A stretch of DNA of 64,000 nt. Source: Plumapathes pennacea (Eukaryota > Cnidaria > Anthozoa > Antipatharia > Myriopathidae). Below are positions 33,972-48,000 of this stretch, in pieces. Each line of letters starts with the position of its first letter. Positions within the stretch are counted from its first letter, which is position 1. Position numbers and translations under genes: made by a program. Where the stretch lies: assembly GCA_964036295.1 (NCBI GenBank), contig OZ038462.1, positions 27,517,759 through 27,581,758 on the forward strand, in the 5' to 3' direction. Under the pieces are notes generated by a model. It made no database searches, had not been told where the DNA came from, and worked only from the letters and a program-made list of their open reading frames with translations.

Positions 33972-36900
33972 CTATAAAACAAGACGAGGGGATGTACAAG
34001 TAAGAGAAGCTGTTGTAGACTTTGGAAAACCAGCTCAAAAGCGAACTAAATCGACCGCGTTGGCGTGGAGAAATACGTATAACTTGGATCGGCTGAGGGT
34101 CGATGTGTGAAAACTGGTCGTCGTGAAAGAATTTGAAGCTGACGTTTAGAGACTGAAACTGAAAACATCGGAATCCATCGCAAAAGTAACGCACTATTAA
34201 AAAAACCAAAACTATTCTAAAACTATTTAAAATTTCAGTGTGTGGCTCGAAGGATTGCGAGCGATAGATAGACCAACTAGGTAGTCAACTTTTCAAAGGA
34301 AAAGTAACGTGGGGTGGGATATTTGACAGCAAATCGGCGACAATCTTGCCTCTCGTAAGAGGTAAGTATCCCACAATCCAAATATGGAAGAAATCATTTC
34401 TGACTTGGCTTAAAATGAGGTCTTACTAAAAGTGGAATCACTCACCACAAATGAAACAAGTATTCTTGAGAATCTCCTCCTTATTTTGTTTCTCGCTCCT
34501 CAAATCAGCGAAGGTGTCAATGATGACACCAAAAATCAAGTTCAAGACGATAATGATGACCACAAAGAAGAATAACAAATCGTACACAACACGTGCCACG
34601 AAGATGCTCTCCTGTTGGATAAAGTGAAATAATAGAAACATTACGTTCAATATGACGTCAGAGGAAACTTGACCTCAGAGCTTAATTACTAGGGGAGTCA
34701 TCTTGGCCATCAAAAGTAAAATTGACAGGGGAGTTCATATTGGCTGTGAGGGGTAAATTGATTGGGGAGTCCATCTTGGCTATGAGGGGTAAATTGATTG
34801 GGAGTTCATCTTGGCTATGCGAGGTAAATTGATTGGGGAGTCCATCTTGGCTATGAGGGGTAAATTGACAGGGGAGTCCATCTTGGCTATGAGGGGTAAA
34901 TTGATTGGGGAGTCCATCTTGGCTATGAGGGGTAAATTGACAGGGGAGTCCATCTTGGCTATGAGGGGTAAATTGATTGGGGAGTTCATCTTGGCTATGA
35001 GAGGTAAATTGATTGGGGAGTCCATCTTGGCTATGAGGGGTAAATTGACAGGGGAGTCCATCTTGGCTATGAGGGGTAAATTGATTGGGGAGTCCATCTT
35101 GGCTATGAGGGGTAAATTGACAGGGGAGTTCATCTTGGCTATGAGGGGTAAATTGACAGGGGAGTTCATCTTGGCTATGAGGGTAAATTGATTAGGTCAA
35201 GTCCATCCTGGCCATCAGGCCTAAATCACCAAGGGACTCCACCTTGGCCTATTTCTGGTCCCATCAGTTTTGACAACAAGCTTATAGACCTCATGCACGT
35301 CATGGGGACGACGATTTGGAGAACATAGCAATGAGATTCTTTCTAGCATGATTGGTTTCTTTTTTGCAGAAAGGGAAAATAGCATCACCAAGTTCAGACA
35401 TCACGTGACATCACGTTACCTCACTGGACGGTCTCCTGAGGATATCGCCTATGCCGCCCCCATTTCTGAGTCCCTGATTGAGTGTGGTGACAATGCACAT
35501 TATGAGCGTGTCGCACGCTCGCTCTTTGTGTCCTTCTTCTACAGAAGGTTCGGAGCCTTTGGCGAGGGAATACGAATTAGAGCACGAACCAGCTTCTGTG
35601 CAGGATCCCTCTGAAATGAAGTGATGGAATTGACCGTCAAAAGGAGATGATGTATCTCAATGATAAACACGGAAGAACGAAGAGCAAATACAAGAAGCCG
35701 AGTCTGAAAGAACCAACATTAGTCTACTTCAGTAGCGAGTACAACCATTTTTACTCCAGAGAGTGCCCAATTTCTATTTTCTACTTCAGTTTCTCGCCGG
35801 AGATATATCATGTAGTATGGAGAACTTTGATTTTGACAGCTAGCTTAGCTGAAAGCTGATTAAATTATCAGTTCTCACTAAATAAGTAATGCATTTTCTT
35901 CTTAAAAGACTGAGTGAATCTGCATTTGGGAGTGGGTTAAGGACTTTGCTTTTTGTTGTCGTTCGTTGACAACAAAATACTAGAATATTAAAATATTTTG
36001 TTGATGCTTTTGAGTCTCTATTTAATCCTAATACTGAATAAAATACCCTTTGAAGAAATGGCTTGATGGTTGATGGTCACTTTGCAACTTTAGAAGTATC
36101 CATCACCACTTTATGCGGTAAAAAAAAAAAAAAAAAAAAAAAAAACCGGCAAGAAAGAAAATCATAAACAAACTATCTTTGTGGCTAGCTTACGTGTGGA
36201 GTACTCGGTTTCAATCAAGAAATCATCTTTGAAGAATAGGAATCCAACAAGAGAAAAGAAGTAGACAAGGATCAGCGCCAAGATTGCTGTCAGCACGATT
36301 GATCGGCCGTTTCGGGTTACACTTCGGATCACATTCACCAGCGTTTCTTCTCGAAGAACCACGTCTATGAGCTGTGAAAGATCACAAGACTCCATTAAGA
36401 CAAAGCACACCAAAATTAACAAGATCATAAAACAACAACATTAACAAAAAAAGTCCCCAAAACCTACAGATACATCCACAAAATCATCGAAACATACCAA
36501 GGTGCAGTAAAAGAACTCGTGCACTGTAAGCCCCAGAATGCCGAATGTGATGTAGGTCAAATGCAGAAACAGCTCCTTGTCGTAAAACATACGCTTGATG
36601 CTGAACTGAAAAGTACCTCGATTGCCAACAAAGCTTATGATGAAGATAGCTTTGTTGATTGCCTGCAAGAAAACAAAGTAGGAATGTCTTCATTTCAAGA
36701 GGTTAGCCCTCGCAGAATCCGTGCTTCGACTGAGTCTGACTATACATAAACTAAAAGTTAAACAGTTCATGTACTTCCTCAACATAGGCCACTGTCGCAC
36801 TTGTGACTTGAACGAAAAGAATGTCGACATTTACAACTTTAAAAAGAATGTCGACAAGTACAAACGGCGCTTTGTCGCCAACCAATATGTCGGTAAGTTG

Positions 36901-39900
36901 CAACCAAACCGGCTTCGAAGAAGATGTCGTTACGCTCTCTATGCTGAGTTATTACTAATTGTATCTTCCGGTGCGACCAGCCGCTCATATCCATAACATC
37001 GAAACGATGCCACGGATTCTCTACCATATAAACCCAAATTATTTCAAATCGTGTGAATCCCATTATACAAATAAGAACGCATAAGAACTGGGATAGCTAC
37101 AAAACTGACAAATATACAACGATGCCAGGGTTTTTGGGAGCCCTTTCCCTAGAAAGGCCTACGTCTATTTTCCATTGTAGTAGCAAGCACTTTATAGTAG
37201 GTTGGTTGTGATCGTCCGGGTTAGAGTAGTCTCCAGAAAGACTGTTGTTGGTGACTGACGTTTCGACTACCTGAGCGGAAGTCATCTTCAGAGTCAAGTG
37301 ACGAATACTTTCACTTGACTCTGAAGATGACTTCCGCTCAGGTAGTCGAAACGTCAGTCACCAACAACAGTCTTTCTGGAGACTACTCTAACCCGGACGA
37401 TCACAACCAACCTACTGTTCACACTCCTGGGTTCAAACCATTTGCCAAGCACTTTATAGTTACTTACATTCGCTAGACCTAAAATCTTTAAAGTCGGTTC
37501 CAGTCCCACAGAAAATATGAGCCTCAATATGGTGGAGCCCACAAATGTCCTGATACCAGAGGGGCGGGGGAATGTGACGATGATGGCAAATGACACAAAC
37601 ATCGCCAACCACACGAGTGCTGAGAGTCTCGGGTCCAGTTCTGCACAGGCAAACAGATGGCACCAAATAAGGACCGAGGATACAAATGGAATGTGGAAAT
37701 GACGCAACCGATCATTGCTGAGGTTATGGTGCATGAAATGTGGAAATGACATAATCAATCATTGCAGAGTTTATGATGCACAACTGTATACAAACCTCCT
37801 GGTCCGTTTGAGAATGGGTAGAAAAACGCTACTAAAAGATTGATGAGCACTGCAAAGTTGACGGAGATTTGTTCCCAGAGATTCATGCGACTGCTAAACC
37901 CAAACAAGAACCGGCTTTCTAAAAACGCGGAAAACAAAAGAAACCAAAGCATCAACTCCACTCAACAACAACAACAAAAACAACAACAACGTAATCACTT
38001 GATATGTAATGCACTATTAAGAGCTTTCATTTGAGTGGTCACACCTCCAGGTTTCAATTCACAGCTCATGAGTTTGAGTCCCGCTAAAGCATCAAAATTT
38101 CTAGTTTCCTTTAAACTTCCATAGAAGATGTCAGTGGCCGATATGCAAACAGGAAGCACACAAGCGACCTATACAACAACCATTTATATGTCTATTCTAC
38201 CGGGGTATTGTACAAGTTTGATCATTATGTAATACCACTAAAAGGACTAAATTCTGATGAAGTTCTGTAAAAGGTTACCGATACATGTTTCAAATGTATA
38301 GTTGAACGTGTAGGTAAGTCGGTCCAAATTGTAAAATAAACTTGTAAAAGTTTTACTGAATTGGACCAAGCACCAACAAAGGAGAAACTTATTCGATAAT
38401 TTTCTCTCACAACTGTGAAATCCTACTGCTCTTCTTTATCTAACCTGAAAAGCCAAAAGTAAACCTTACCTCTGAGTTTCTTCTGCCACTGCATTTCCCT
38501 AAACAGGTCTTCAGTGCGGTCAAAAAAGTCCGATATCTACGACAAAACGACGCTTTCGTTAGTTTCTTGTCACAGCATTGATTAAAGAATTGTTAGAATT
38601 GTTGAGATATGAGAGACAACAGAAAAAAACACACGTACCTTGCTATTCTGATCGTCTCTCTCACATGACTTGTAAACGTTGACCTTACTGTCCTCTGTGA
38701 GAAATTCACAGATCGGTGGAACAGGGAATACGATCTGCTCCATGGTGCGGTCTTGACGAACGACCTGAAAAAGAAAGGACGTACAACCAAACTATAAACA
38801 CAAATTCTCCTTCGCTTCCGGACTGGTCCAAACAAGTTTGGCAGCATTCAGCAGGCCAATCAGGAATATAGAAATTCTAATTGCAGTCTGCTCTAAATTG
38901 ACGCAGATGTTGCGTACCTCAATCTGAGCCGTGTGCCTGGCGTAATGTTCGAGTGCACCATCTTCAGCGAGTTCTTGAAACTCCTTCTGAACGGAGGGTT
39001 TCAGCAAACTCGCCAGCTCCTTGTTGTGTTGAGCGAGCTGCGAAGACAAAAACAAAACTTAAGAATACGACGAAACAAAGAAAACATGGGGTGTTCCACA
39101 GATGCTTTGAGTTTTATCTAACCTGATGAGCCAGAATGTAGATGTTATGTCCGACCGCCTGAGGCGAAACTTCCGTTTCGTTTTCCTCGTCCACGTCTTC
39201 TTGGTGAAATGCCTGTTTACAAACGTCCACCTGAGGGAAAATGGAAAATATTCAGCTGAGAAAATGGATCAAAGTCTCGTCAAAAACGATACTTAAAACA
39301 ACAACAAAGTCTGTTTAAGACAGAAGATCCTGAAAATGATACCAAATCGGGCGGAACGTCCCTATATAGGAAATATATGGGAGAACCCCCCCCCCCCCCC
39401 CCCCCCCCCGGGAGGCAATGCGACGAGGACATAGACAGACCCACCAAAAAGCTGGCACAGAATAAATAAAGAGAGACAGACTCACCTATAGACACAGACA
39501 AAGGAGCAGACAGACACTTACACGACAGGCACAAGCACGGGCACAGAAACAGAAAAACTTACATCCACGGACATTGTATTGACTGATGTCACGCAAATGC
39601 ACACGGCGTAAGTCTGCGCACCGATAGCAGACACAGGAATATACATTGATCTAAGTGCATTAGTGTTGTACTTATTCTTTTACTTCAGAAAGAAGACAAC
39701 CAGCCGTATAAGCTGCGCTGTCCTGTCCCCCACAAAGTACGCCTGTTCTTACCAACTGTTTGGGTGTCAGATTGTACAAAATACGCTCGGCATTTTCGCT
39801 GTCATGGCGGCTCTCCATCACGGCCAGGAGAGTCTTGGACGCATTGTCCTGAAATTTGATTAACAAATGACATAGTGAACTAGTAGTTGATTGTGGTAAA

Positions 39901-41451
39901 GGGGAAGGGGGAGCTCTGCTCAACAACCTGAACCAGAGGAATGAAACAAACCTTGAGCTCTAACACCAGGTCCATTCTTTGTTTGCCCAGTGGGTTGATG
40001 TCGTTTAGCACCAGAGCGATGACAATATCAATGCCGTTGGATTCGTGAAGAGCGATAGCATTCTATAGGCAGTAAAAAATAAAATATATATAAAAAAAAT
40101 GCTATAAGCGCAAGAACAAAAACAAGAACAAGAACAAGAACAAGAACGAGAACGAGAACGAGAACGAGAACGAGAACAAGAACAAGAGCAAGAACGAGAT
40201 CGAAAACACAAACACAAACACAAACACAAACAAGAGCAAGAGCAAGAGGATATAAAGGTCATATTCGCAACATACACAGAAACATCAAAGGCACCATGAA
40301 CAGATCGAACCTGGTTGTCGTGACAAGGCCCTTGACAGTATTCGGTCAAGCTTTCCAAACATTGGTTGATCAGCCCGACATTGTGCTCATTGATGTACAG
40401 ACCGAGCAACCCCAAGCCCCCGGAAGTGCTGCCACAGATGCAGTCCAGGAACTGAAGTGACTCGTGCACCAAGTTGTAACTGTTTTTGCTGTTTTCCTGT
40501 CGACGGATGTAGTTCTGAAGAAATCAAACACACAACTAATGAATACTCTATGCAAACATTGCGTTGGGATTCAAAGCAGGGTTCTCTTGTTTGTCTTCAA
40601 GTTGATCAAACTGTCAATTCTCCTTTCGATACTCGTACATTTTGTTCAGGGCAGATTGGGAGAATTAAAGCCCACATCTTGCGGCGAGAACTCTTTCACT
40701 GTCAATAAGGAATAGCTCGCAACCAAGAAAACCTCCAACTCCTTGAAAGTATCAATTAAAATCAACTCAAATGAAAGCTCTCGATGAGTACAATCTAATA
40801 GCAGTGTTCATTTCCAACTTCCCAACTGTCGAATGTAACCTAAAAGTGTGAAAATTCAAATAAGAACTCTCCATGAGTATATTATTAACTGTCAAATGAA
40901 ACTTAAAAGCGTAACCACTCAAATGAAAGTTCCCAATGAGTACAATCTAACAACTGTGTTCATTTCCGAATCCTTGACCATCAAACAAAATCTAAAGGTG
41001 AGCCTGAACTTAGCCTAGTTCCTGTTGTGTTTACCTGCAGATCTCTATTGTGGTTCTCACACAAAAGTTGTAAGAACCTGAGGATGGGTTTCATGGCCAG
41101 AACCTCAGGCGACATGCTTTTGGTCTCCTTTACAGAGGCCCCGTGCATCTCTGTCCCAACTCCTGGACCAGTGACCACCCTGGACGGGTCCATATCCGCG
41201 TCCGGCTCTCGGCCCCTCCTTACAGCAGCATATGCCTTGGTAGTGTGTGAAGCGGCATCTGATAACTGCTCCTTTATGTCTTCACTGATACCCAATAAGG
41301 ACCCTGAAACAGAAGGGAAAGTAGAACGAGGAAAATGAGTAATATAATTATCACGACGATAATTGTGATGACAAAAATGATTATGCTGATGATGCTACTG
41401 CTACTGCTGCTGACAATAATGATGACGATGATAATGATGACAACTATGATG

Positions 41452-41544
<93 letters not shown>

Positions 41545-42004
41545 CGATGATGACGATTCAAGTACTACCTTCGGTGGAGTAAATCAGGTAACTTGACCAA
41601 AACACGTACTCAGTAATAAACACTTGCGTTCATTACCTGCAGCGAGAGTGTCTCTGCGGCCTCCAGTTATGGTGCCTCTTCTGACGCCGTTCGCCATCTT
41701 GACAGGGCTCTCCTTCTCGACTTTCTTCACTTCTGTTGACTCGGTCGTCTGTACTGTGATGGTGGCTTTGATCTCCGCCTCCGCGTCAGTCATCTTGTCG
41801 TAGATGTAGCGGAAAAAGTCTTCGCATTTGCTGTTCAGGAACCGGTGCAGGAGCGATTTCTGGTTGAAAGAAACGTAGTATAGGTCGCGCTACTTTGACT
41901 GCGCCAACACTAAGACCATATCTGGTCTAACCACCATCACGCCAATAATATAATAAATACAATAACAATAACAACAACAACAACACTAACAACAACAACA
42001 ACAA

Positions 42005-42056
<52 letters not shown>

Positions 42057-44914
42057 GGAAACGGAAACGGAAACGGAAACAGAAACAGAAACAGAAACAG
42101 AACCAGCATTAGCAACAGCAACTATAGACGGAAAAGTAACAGTATAACGGACAAAACCAGACAGATGTGATGAGTACCTGAATTACATAGTTACCACCTT
42201 CCAGGAGAGCGATGGCCAGCTCGAGCACCTCCAGGAAGACTCGGTGATTCGGCTGAGCCATAATTAGATCGATTATCAGGTCAGAGGTTCCGCAAGCATC
42301 CAAACGACACTGCATCTCAAACAAAGTCACTCCTGCCCGGGCCAACACTGTCGCCCCCGGGCCTGAGTTACAGATAAGGGTCTGGGAAGCACTTTTCTTG
42401 CCCATGCTTTCCGCGGAGGCCACTCCACGCGTTTCAACTTTCAGAGCGAAGTTGGTACCGAAATAACGGCTGAGAAGAGACGTGCGGAGAGCTTCGCCCT
42501 GTACAGAAGTATTCAAATTCAGTAAGTTAATGATGTGTTGAAGTTTACACTGTGCTAACAATCAATATTTATTCTTGGCTCCGTTTTGGGATCTCCTCCA
42601 CACGTCAGTTTCATACTTTCGAGTTTCCGTGCTGCACTAACGTCCTCTTACCTTGTCACCAAAGTCCAGATCGCTCGTCGTCATTCCTTTAATCGTCTGC
42701 AGAACTCTAACACACAAAGACTCCTCCTTGTCTTGCAGCAGTTCTCTGGCATGATTAATTAACCTTCAAAAACAAACACATAAACTAACCAACTCCACAT
42801 TTTAAGAACCTGCACGTTTCTGTAGTAACATAGGGAAAAAACTACAGCTAAAAACTACAAAAAAAAAAAAAAAATTGCGTTTCTGTCGTTGACATTAAAT
42901 TAAGTTTTATTCAAGTGTGAAACTTTAAAAAGGTCGACTATTTTCTTGTTTCAAGTAATCGCCCCAAGGGTCTTTAAAGTTTAACAGATCGCCGATACAA
43001 CAGAAAATAAGCCCGGTATCTTAAGGCGCCATTAAATGAATAAATCTAAAGCACCGGCCTTTTATGGTATCTCCTTTGTATTTACCTTGACACGAAGCCT
43101 CCACCAGAGGACCTTTCCCTGGCCTCGGCGTGTGGTGGAAATAAGTGCTCCGGCCTATAGAGCACGTCCACTAAAATGGAAGACTCGGCTTGTACCAACG
43201 GGCGGAGCTGGTCTTCTAACAAGGACACAATATCCTGCAGATATCCCGGATGAAAATAGCCATTAACACGATTTCCTCGTGAAGACAGAGTCCGGCACTA
43301 ATTAAATGCTACCCTACTCTTCCGTGCAGGAAAAGAAAATTCGACTGCTTTTCATAGTAAAGCCGACTCATAACTTTATTCAAAGACCCTCATCACAATT
43401 TGACACTCAAAATCCCATTTTACTTTCGAAAGTAATTGTGCGATTGCTTTGGTTTTGCGTTTTGAACGCTTTCCGATTGGTCCTAACAAATTTAGCAGCA
43501 TTATTGGCCAATCAGGAGCAAAACCTGATTACGATTCACGCAAAAAAGCAATGGTGATTGGCGTTTCCCCACAATTCTGATTGGTTTCTTCTTCAAAATA
43601 AAACCAAACGCGGATTTCTTTGGTTTCGAAATGGTTGAAAGTGTTTTCTCAGCCTCTGTAATTGGTGGTGTACTTGCTTTGGTTTTGGTTTTCGACAGTC
43701 ATCCAAAAACGACTCTACCTATATCGAAATCACAAACAAACGACACACAGCATGTTCATGACCAGTACATTGACAAAAAGAGAGAATATATAAACAATGA
43801 ACTACTTTTGGCTTCGGAAATATGCACGGATAATTGTCCGAGGATATTATCTGTTCCGAGAAGCGAACAGTTGACAACTGTGAGCTTCGAGGAACAGATG
43901 ATGTCCAAGGGCAATTATCCGTGCATATTTCCGAAGCCAAAAGTAGTTTATTGTCTTTATTATCCTTCAAATATTTCCTCTCGCAGCGCAAATAACGGCG
44001 CGGAAACTGTGAAGCTTTTTAGTGCTTTCTGGAACTGCATTTTCGACCAATAAATTGATGTCCTCCTCAGTAGTCGTCTTGTAATGATTTTTGTGACTAC
44101 ATAAATAGAACTGTGTTCGGATATTGTCAATAAACAGCGTTAGTTCGCCAGGCGGGAGTTATTCGCTGTTATGACCCATCAAATATTTCCTCCCGCGCGT
44201 GATTGGAAGAATCGTGACACGTGACCGAATAACCCCCGCCTGGCGAACAGATAATATCCTCGGACAATTATCCGTGCATATTTCCTCGCCAAAAGTAGTT
44301 TACTGTTTATATAACGTCCGCTCACGAGCGGACGTTATTCGGTCACGTGTCACGATTCTACCAATCACGCGCGGGGGGAAATATTTGATGGGTCATAAAC
44401 TGTAATAGTCACCGGGCTTCACATACCTGACGCCTCTAACACGACTCTGCACTTTCTAACATAACACACAGGCTCACCTGAAGACCCTCAATAATGCTCC
44501 TGTAGTCCCTTGACAGGTTCATGATAGAGTCCCGCCGGCTCTTGCCGTGGCTCAGCCAGTGTCGCATGTGTTTGTTGACGAGCTGGGCCTTGGTGAACAG
44601 GGCGTGGATTTGAGAGTCCAGGTCCCCCGGAATAGCAATCCCACGGTTCTTTGCTGTAATTCAAAGATGGATTATGGACTCACAGAAGTTTGTCACAGGG
44701 TATGAACAACAACTTGTCACGCTGTTTTGTCACTCTTGCTTTCTCGAGTCAGTATGAAACAGTTTTGTTACGTTAAACTCACACCTGTCCACACTTGTTT
44801 CACAAGGTTATGACTGATACCCCGTCCACGTCCACAATAATCCGTTTTCGTTTGAAAATGCAAAGTTCCGTTCTTGTGACCGAAAATGCCGTCTTATACT
44901 AATACTAATACTAA

Positions 44915-45011
<97 letters not shown>

Positions 45012-48000
45012 CATATTCAACGAGGAAGGCCTCATCCCCCGCAAGTGCTTTTCGTTAGGGTCCTCAAACAAACTTTTCGTGAGGATCGTCTTAGTCTCAG
45101 TCGTCTTAGTGTTGACGAAAGGTCAAAACGGCAAAAAAAAAAAAAAAAAAAAACAACAATTGCGTTGTCAAACAAAAAAAAGGGGGGGGGGGACTAGTGT
45201 ACAGGGGCGAGCCAGTGCGCTTACCGATGTCAGAGAGGGCCTTGATACAGGTCTCCACGTGATATTTCTGCGTCCCAGATAACCACGTGCACTGTGACAC
45301 TCTGAACGCGCCCCGGAGAAGGCGAACGAAGACCGGCTGACGAGACTTGATGGTCGTGCTGGCGTCCGAGAAGGGCGAGTTGAAGAAAAATGTCAGAAGA
45401 TTCATCACTGATTCCGTCACGTATTTCTCCAGCATTGTGTCGGCATGGTAACGATCCAACGTGTTGTTGCATACCTGCGAATATGTGCAAGTAAGAAGGA
45501 CGCAATTAAAATAGTGATTGGCCTCAGAACAAAGAAGGGCATCTTTTAAACCCAGCTTTAACCTTGCAAAACTTAAAAGAAAAAAAAAAAAAAAAAAAGA
45601 ACTATTTTAACTTCAGGGCCTGGTTGATCAAAGCACGATTAAGCTAATTCTATGTGTTAGGTCTAACGTTTTCTAAGCTTTTTAAGCTTTAACTCGCAAA
45701 ACTCGATACGCTTTGTGCCAGAACAAATGTTTCATCTAGTCTTTGATCAAAACACCGCAAGGTTGTTGGCCAAGATCATAAGAGAAAGAAATTGGTTAAA
45801 ATAGTAGTCACGCGGCAGAAAGGTAACATTAATTGCAGTGTTTTATCTCACTTACCCTGGCCATGTCAACAAGAAAGTCTTCAAACAGCGTCCAGATGTG
45901 ATTACTGGTGTAGATTTCTTTCATTTCCACTTCCGTGTCCACGTAACAGTGGTTGAGAAAGTTGACATACGCATTCTTTACCTGCGGATAACAAACAGAC
46001 TTCGTAACACAGAGAAGCAGAGGGTTCGAAACTACCTCATAACCACACACATACACATACGTTATCTATTCATCTACCTAACTACGTACGTACCTATACA
46101 TAGTACAACACACGTACATACAGACACTTAGACATACGTACGTATATACATTCACACATTCATACATACGTATATAATATATACAAACAATCAAACATTA
46201 ACAACTGCATCGCTTTCTGGAGGTTGGGTGCCCAGGCCCGCGACAAGAAGCACCGCTCCCATGGCTGGCAATCCCGGCAACCCAGCCATGAGCCCCACAA
46301 CGGCCCAAGCACCCGTCACATTAAATAAGCCAGTGGAAAATAAGGGGAAATAGTCACAGTGAATATAGTGGAAGGGGTAAAAACTCCACGCTTCGCTACG
46401 CTCTCCGCTTTGTGCTTCCCACGCCAACGCCACAACGACCAACGTCAACGCATATGTTGGGCCAGATACCGCTGGCCGCACACTGCATCACGCAGCTCTT
46501 TGTTGTTAAATTTAATTGCATTGAATACAACAGACATACGTACATAGTTTTATAGTTTTTACAGAAAAGCAAACATTTTTATACTTACACACATAATGAC
46601 GAACAGACAAACAACCGAACACAAAACATATCATGCCGTCAACCACCAACCACCTACTATCGACCTGCAAAATATAAATATACACTCCACCCCTATACCC
46701 CTCCCCTCTATTTCATCCAACAAGAAACAATTAAACTGACCTCGGGAATGCAGTCGGGATGTGTGACAACCCTAACAATGTCGTCCAGCGGCAGCAGGCT
46801 GTGACACTTGATCTCGGTGTATACGTTCTTGCCCTCGGTACAACAGGCCAGCAGTTGTACAAGATTTATGTGGTAGAGGAGTGGGCCCGATTCGTCCAGT
46901 CTCTCACGTTCAGATTGCATCATCTCGATGAGAGTGTTGAACGAGTGAGAATCGTTGTAGAAAACCAGAACCTCTTCACCCACGTTCACTAACTAGAAGG
47001 TTCAAAGATCACTGTTATAACTCTATAACTCTATTTTACAGCCGATATTAAGATATTACTAAAATGGGGAATGAAGAATGAGATCAAAGAAAACCACAGG
47101 ACCAAGTCTCGCAGAGTTAGGTTTAGGGTTAGGTTTATGATTAGGATTAGTTGCTTTTGTTTTTTGTCTAACCATAAAACGATATTTAGCCCTGTCGGCT
47201 TCTTTGATCTCATTCTTTGAGACAGTGCAAGTTTAAAGGGCCAATAACGTTAAAAGAGATACATTACTATGACAACGACACGCGTTTTGTTGATTGACAC
47301 CGCACGTACAGGAGGCTCCGTTTCCTGTTTAAAGCGCCCATAATAGCTTTCCATTTCTTCAGAACTTTGCCTAAAAGCTGAATTTAAATTTCCATAACAA
47401 GATTGATTTAACTTTAGTTGGTAGTGTCGCGTTGAAATTATCCCAAAGTTATATTTTTTAGCGCTTGACAGCTCGAGTCGAACTGTTGCCTCTGTGAATC
47501 GGGAACCAGTTTTATCACGTGCAGTTACGTTTAAGTCTTTACGTACTGCAATCTGTCTCACTTGGCAAGAATAAGTGGAGAACTTAAAAAAAGGTTCATG
47601 ACGCGGCTACTATACAGCGGCCAGACAACAGCAATTAGCTGTTTTTAAACTAAGAAGCGCTTCTTCGCTTCGACGAAATCAGCAAAACGCAAAGTGAAAA
47701 GCGAAGTGTCTTACCTCAGCCATGACCATATCCTGTGTTTTTCTAATTGACTGTCCCTCGGCTTTCACCAGAGTTTGCAATGCCTTGAGAAATTCAACAT
47801 GGCGCCCCCTGCTCTCGATCGAGTGCACGACGTGTTGAACCACTCGCTCTGTGACCTCGTAACAGAGAGTAGAGTTCTCCAGGAAAATGTAGCGCAGGGT
47901 TTGAGCCTCTTGAAGCTGAGAAGGAGAAGTGAGTAAGAGTCTAGAAAAACAACTTCTCAAAGATGTGGGCACTATCAGTCATATTTGGTGTGGGCATGCA

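Larger units (their letters stand above)
34446..37918 (-). other. ITPR1: ITPR channel domain exons (S1 to S6)
   Basis: Exon 37796-37918 holds S1 ([17 protein letters not shown]). Exon 37468-37640 holds S2 ([16 protein letters not shown]) and the [14 protein letters not shown] turn. Exon 36498-36662 holds S3 and S4, exon 36194-36371 holds S5 ([20 protein letters not shown]), and exon 35420-35610 holds the lumenal loop and pore. Exon 34446-34611 holds S6 and the [13 protein letters not shown] gate helix. The selectivity filter GGGIGD is encoded at 35444-35461 on the minus strand, after [16 protein letters not shown]. The pore exon contains two extra cysteines ([11 protein letters not shown]) in the lumenal loop, a region that varies between receptors. 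Confidence 0.95.
38470..41859 (-). other. ITPR1: ITPR exons of the pre-channel region
   Basis: Exons 41637-41859, 41035-41303, 40311-40514, 39952-40062, 39753-39848, 39123-39230, 38918-39037, 38639-38764 and 38470-38536. Conserved blocks include [129 protein letters not shown] and [15 protein letters not shown]. This is the helical region that passes the IP3/Ca2+ signal to the channel, and it includes known Ca2+-site residues in the family. Confidence 0.93.

Noticed and set aside
34780-35191. Overlapping open frames of 126 and 129 codons on opposite strands
   Set aside because: Both are translations of the 36-bp minisatellite. The unit length is a multiple of three, so all frames without a stop stay open. 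They lie inside an ITPR intron.
34700-35222. Possible CRISPR-like array of 36-bp repeats
   Set aside because: Units are directly adjacent with no unique spacers, and the genome is animal.
41274-41561. Histidine-rich open frame
   Set aside because: It comes from the GAT microsatellite plus a piece of ITPR exon read in the wrong frame.
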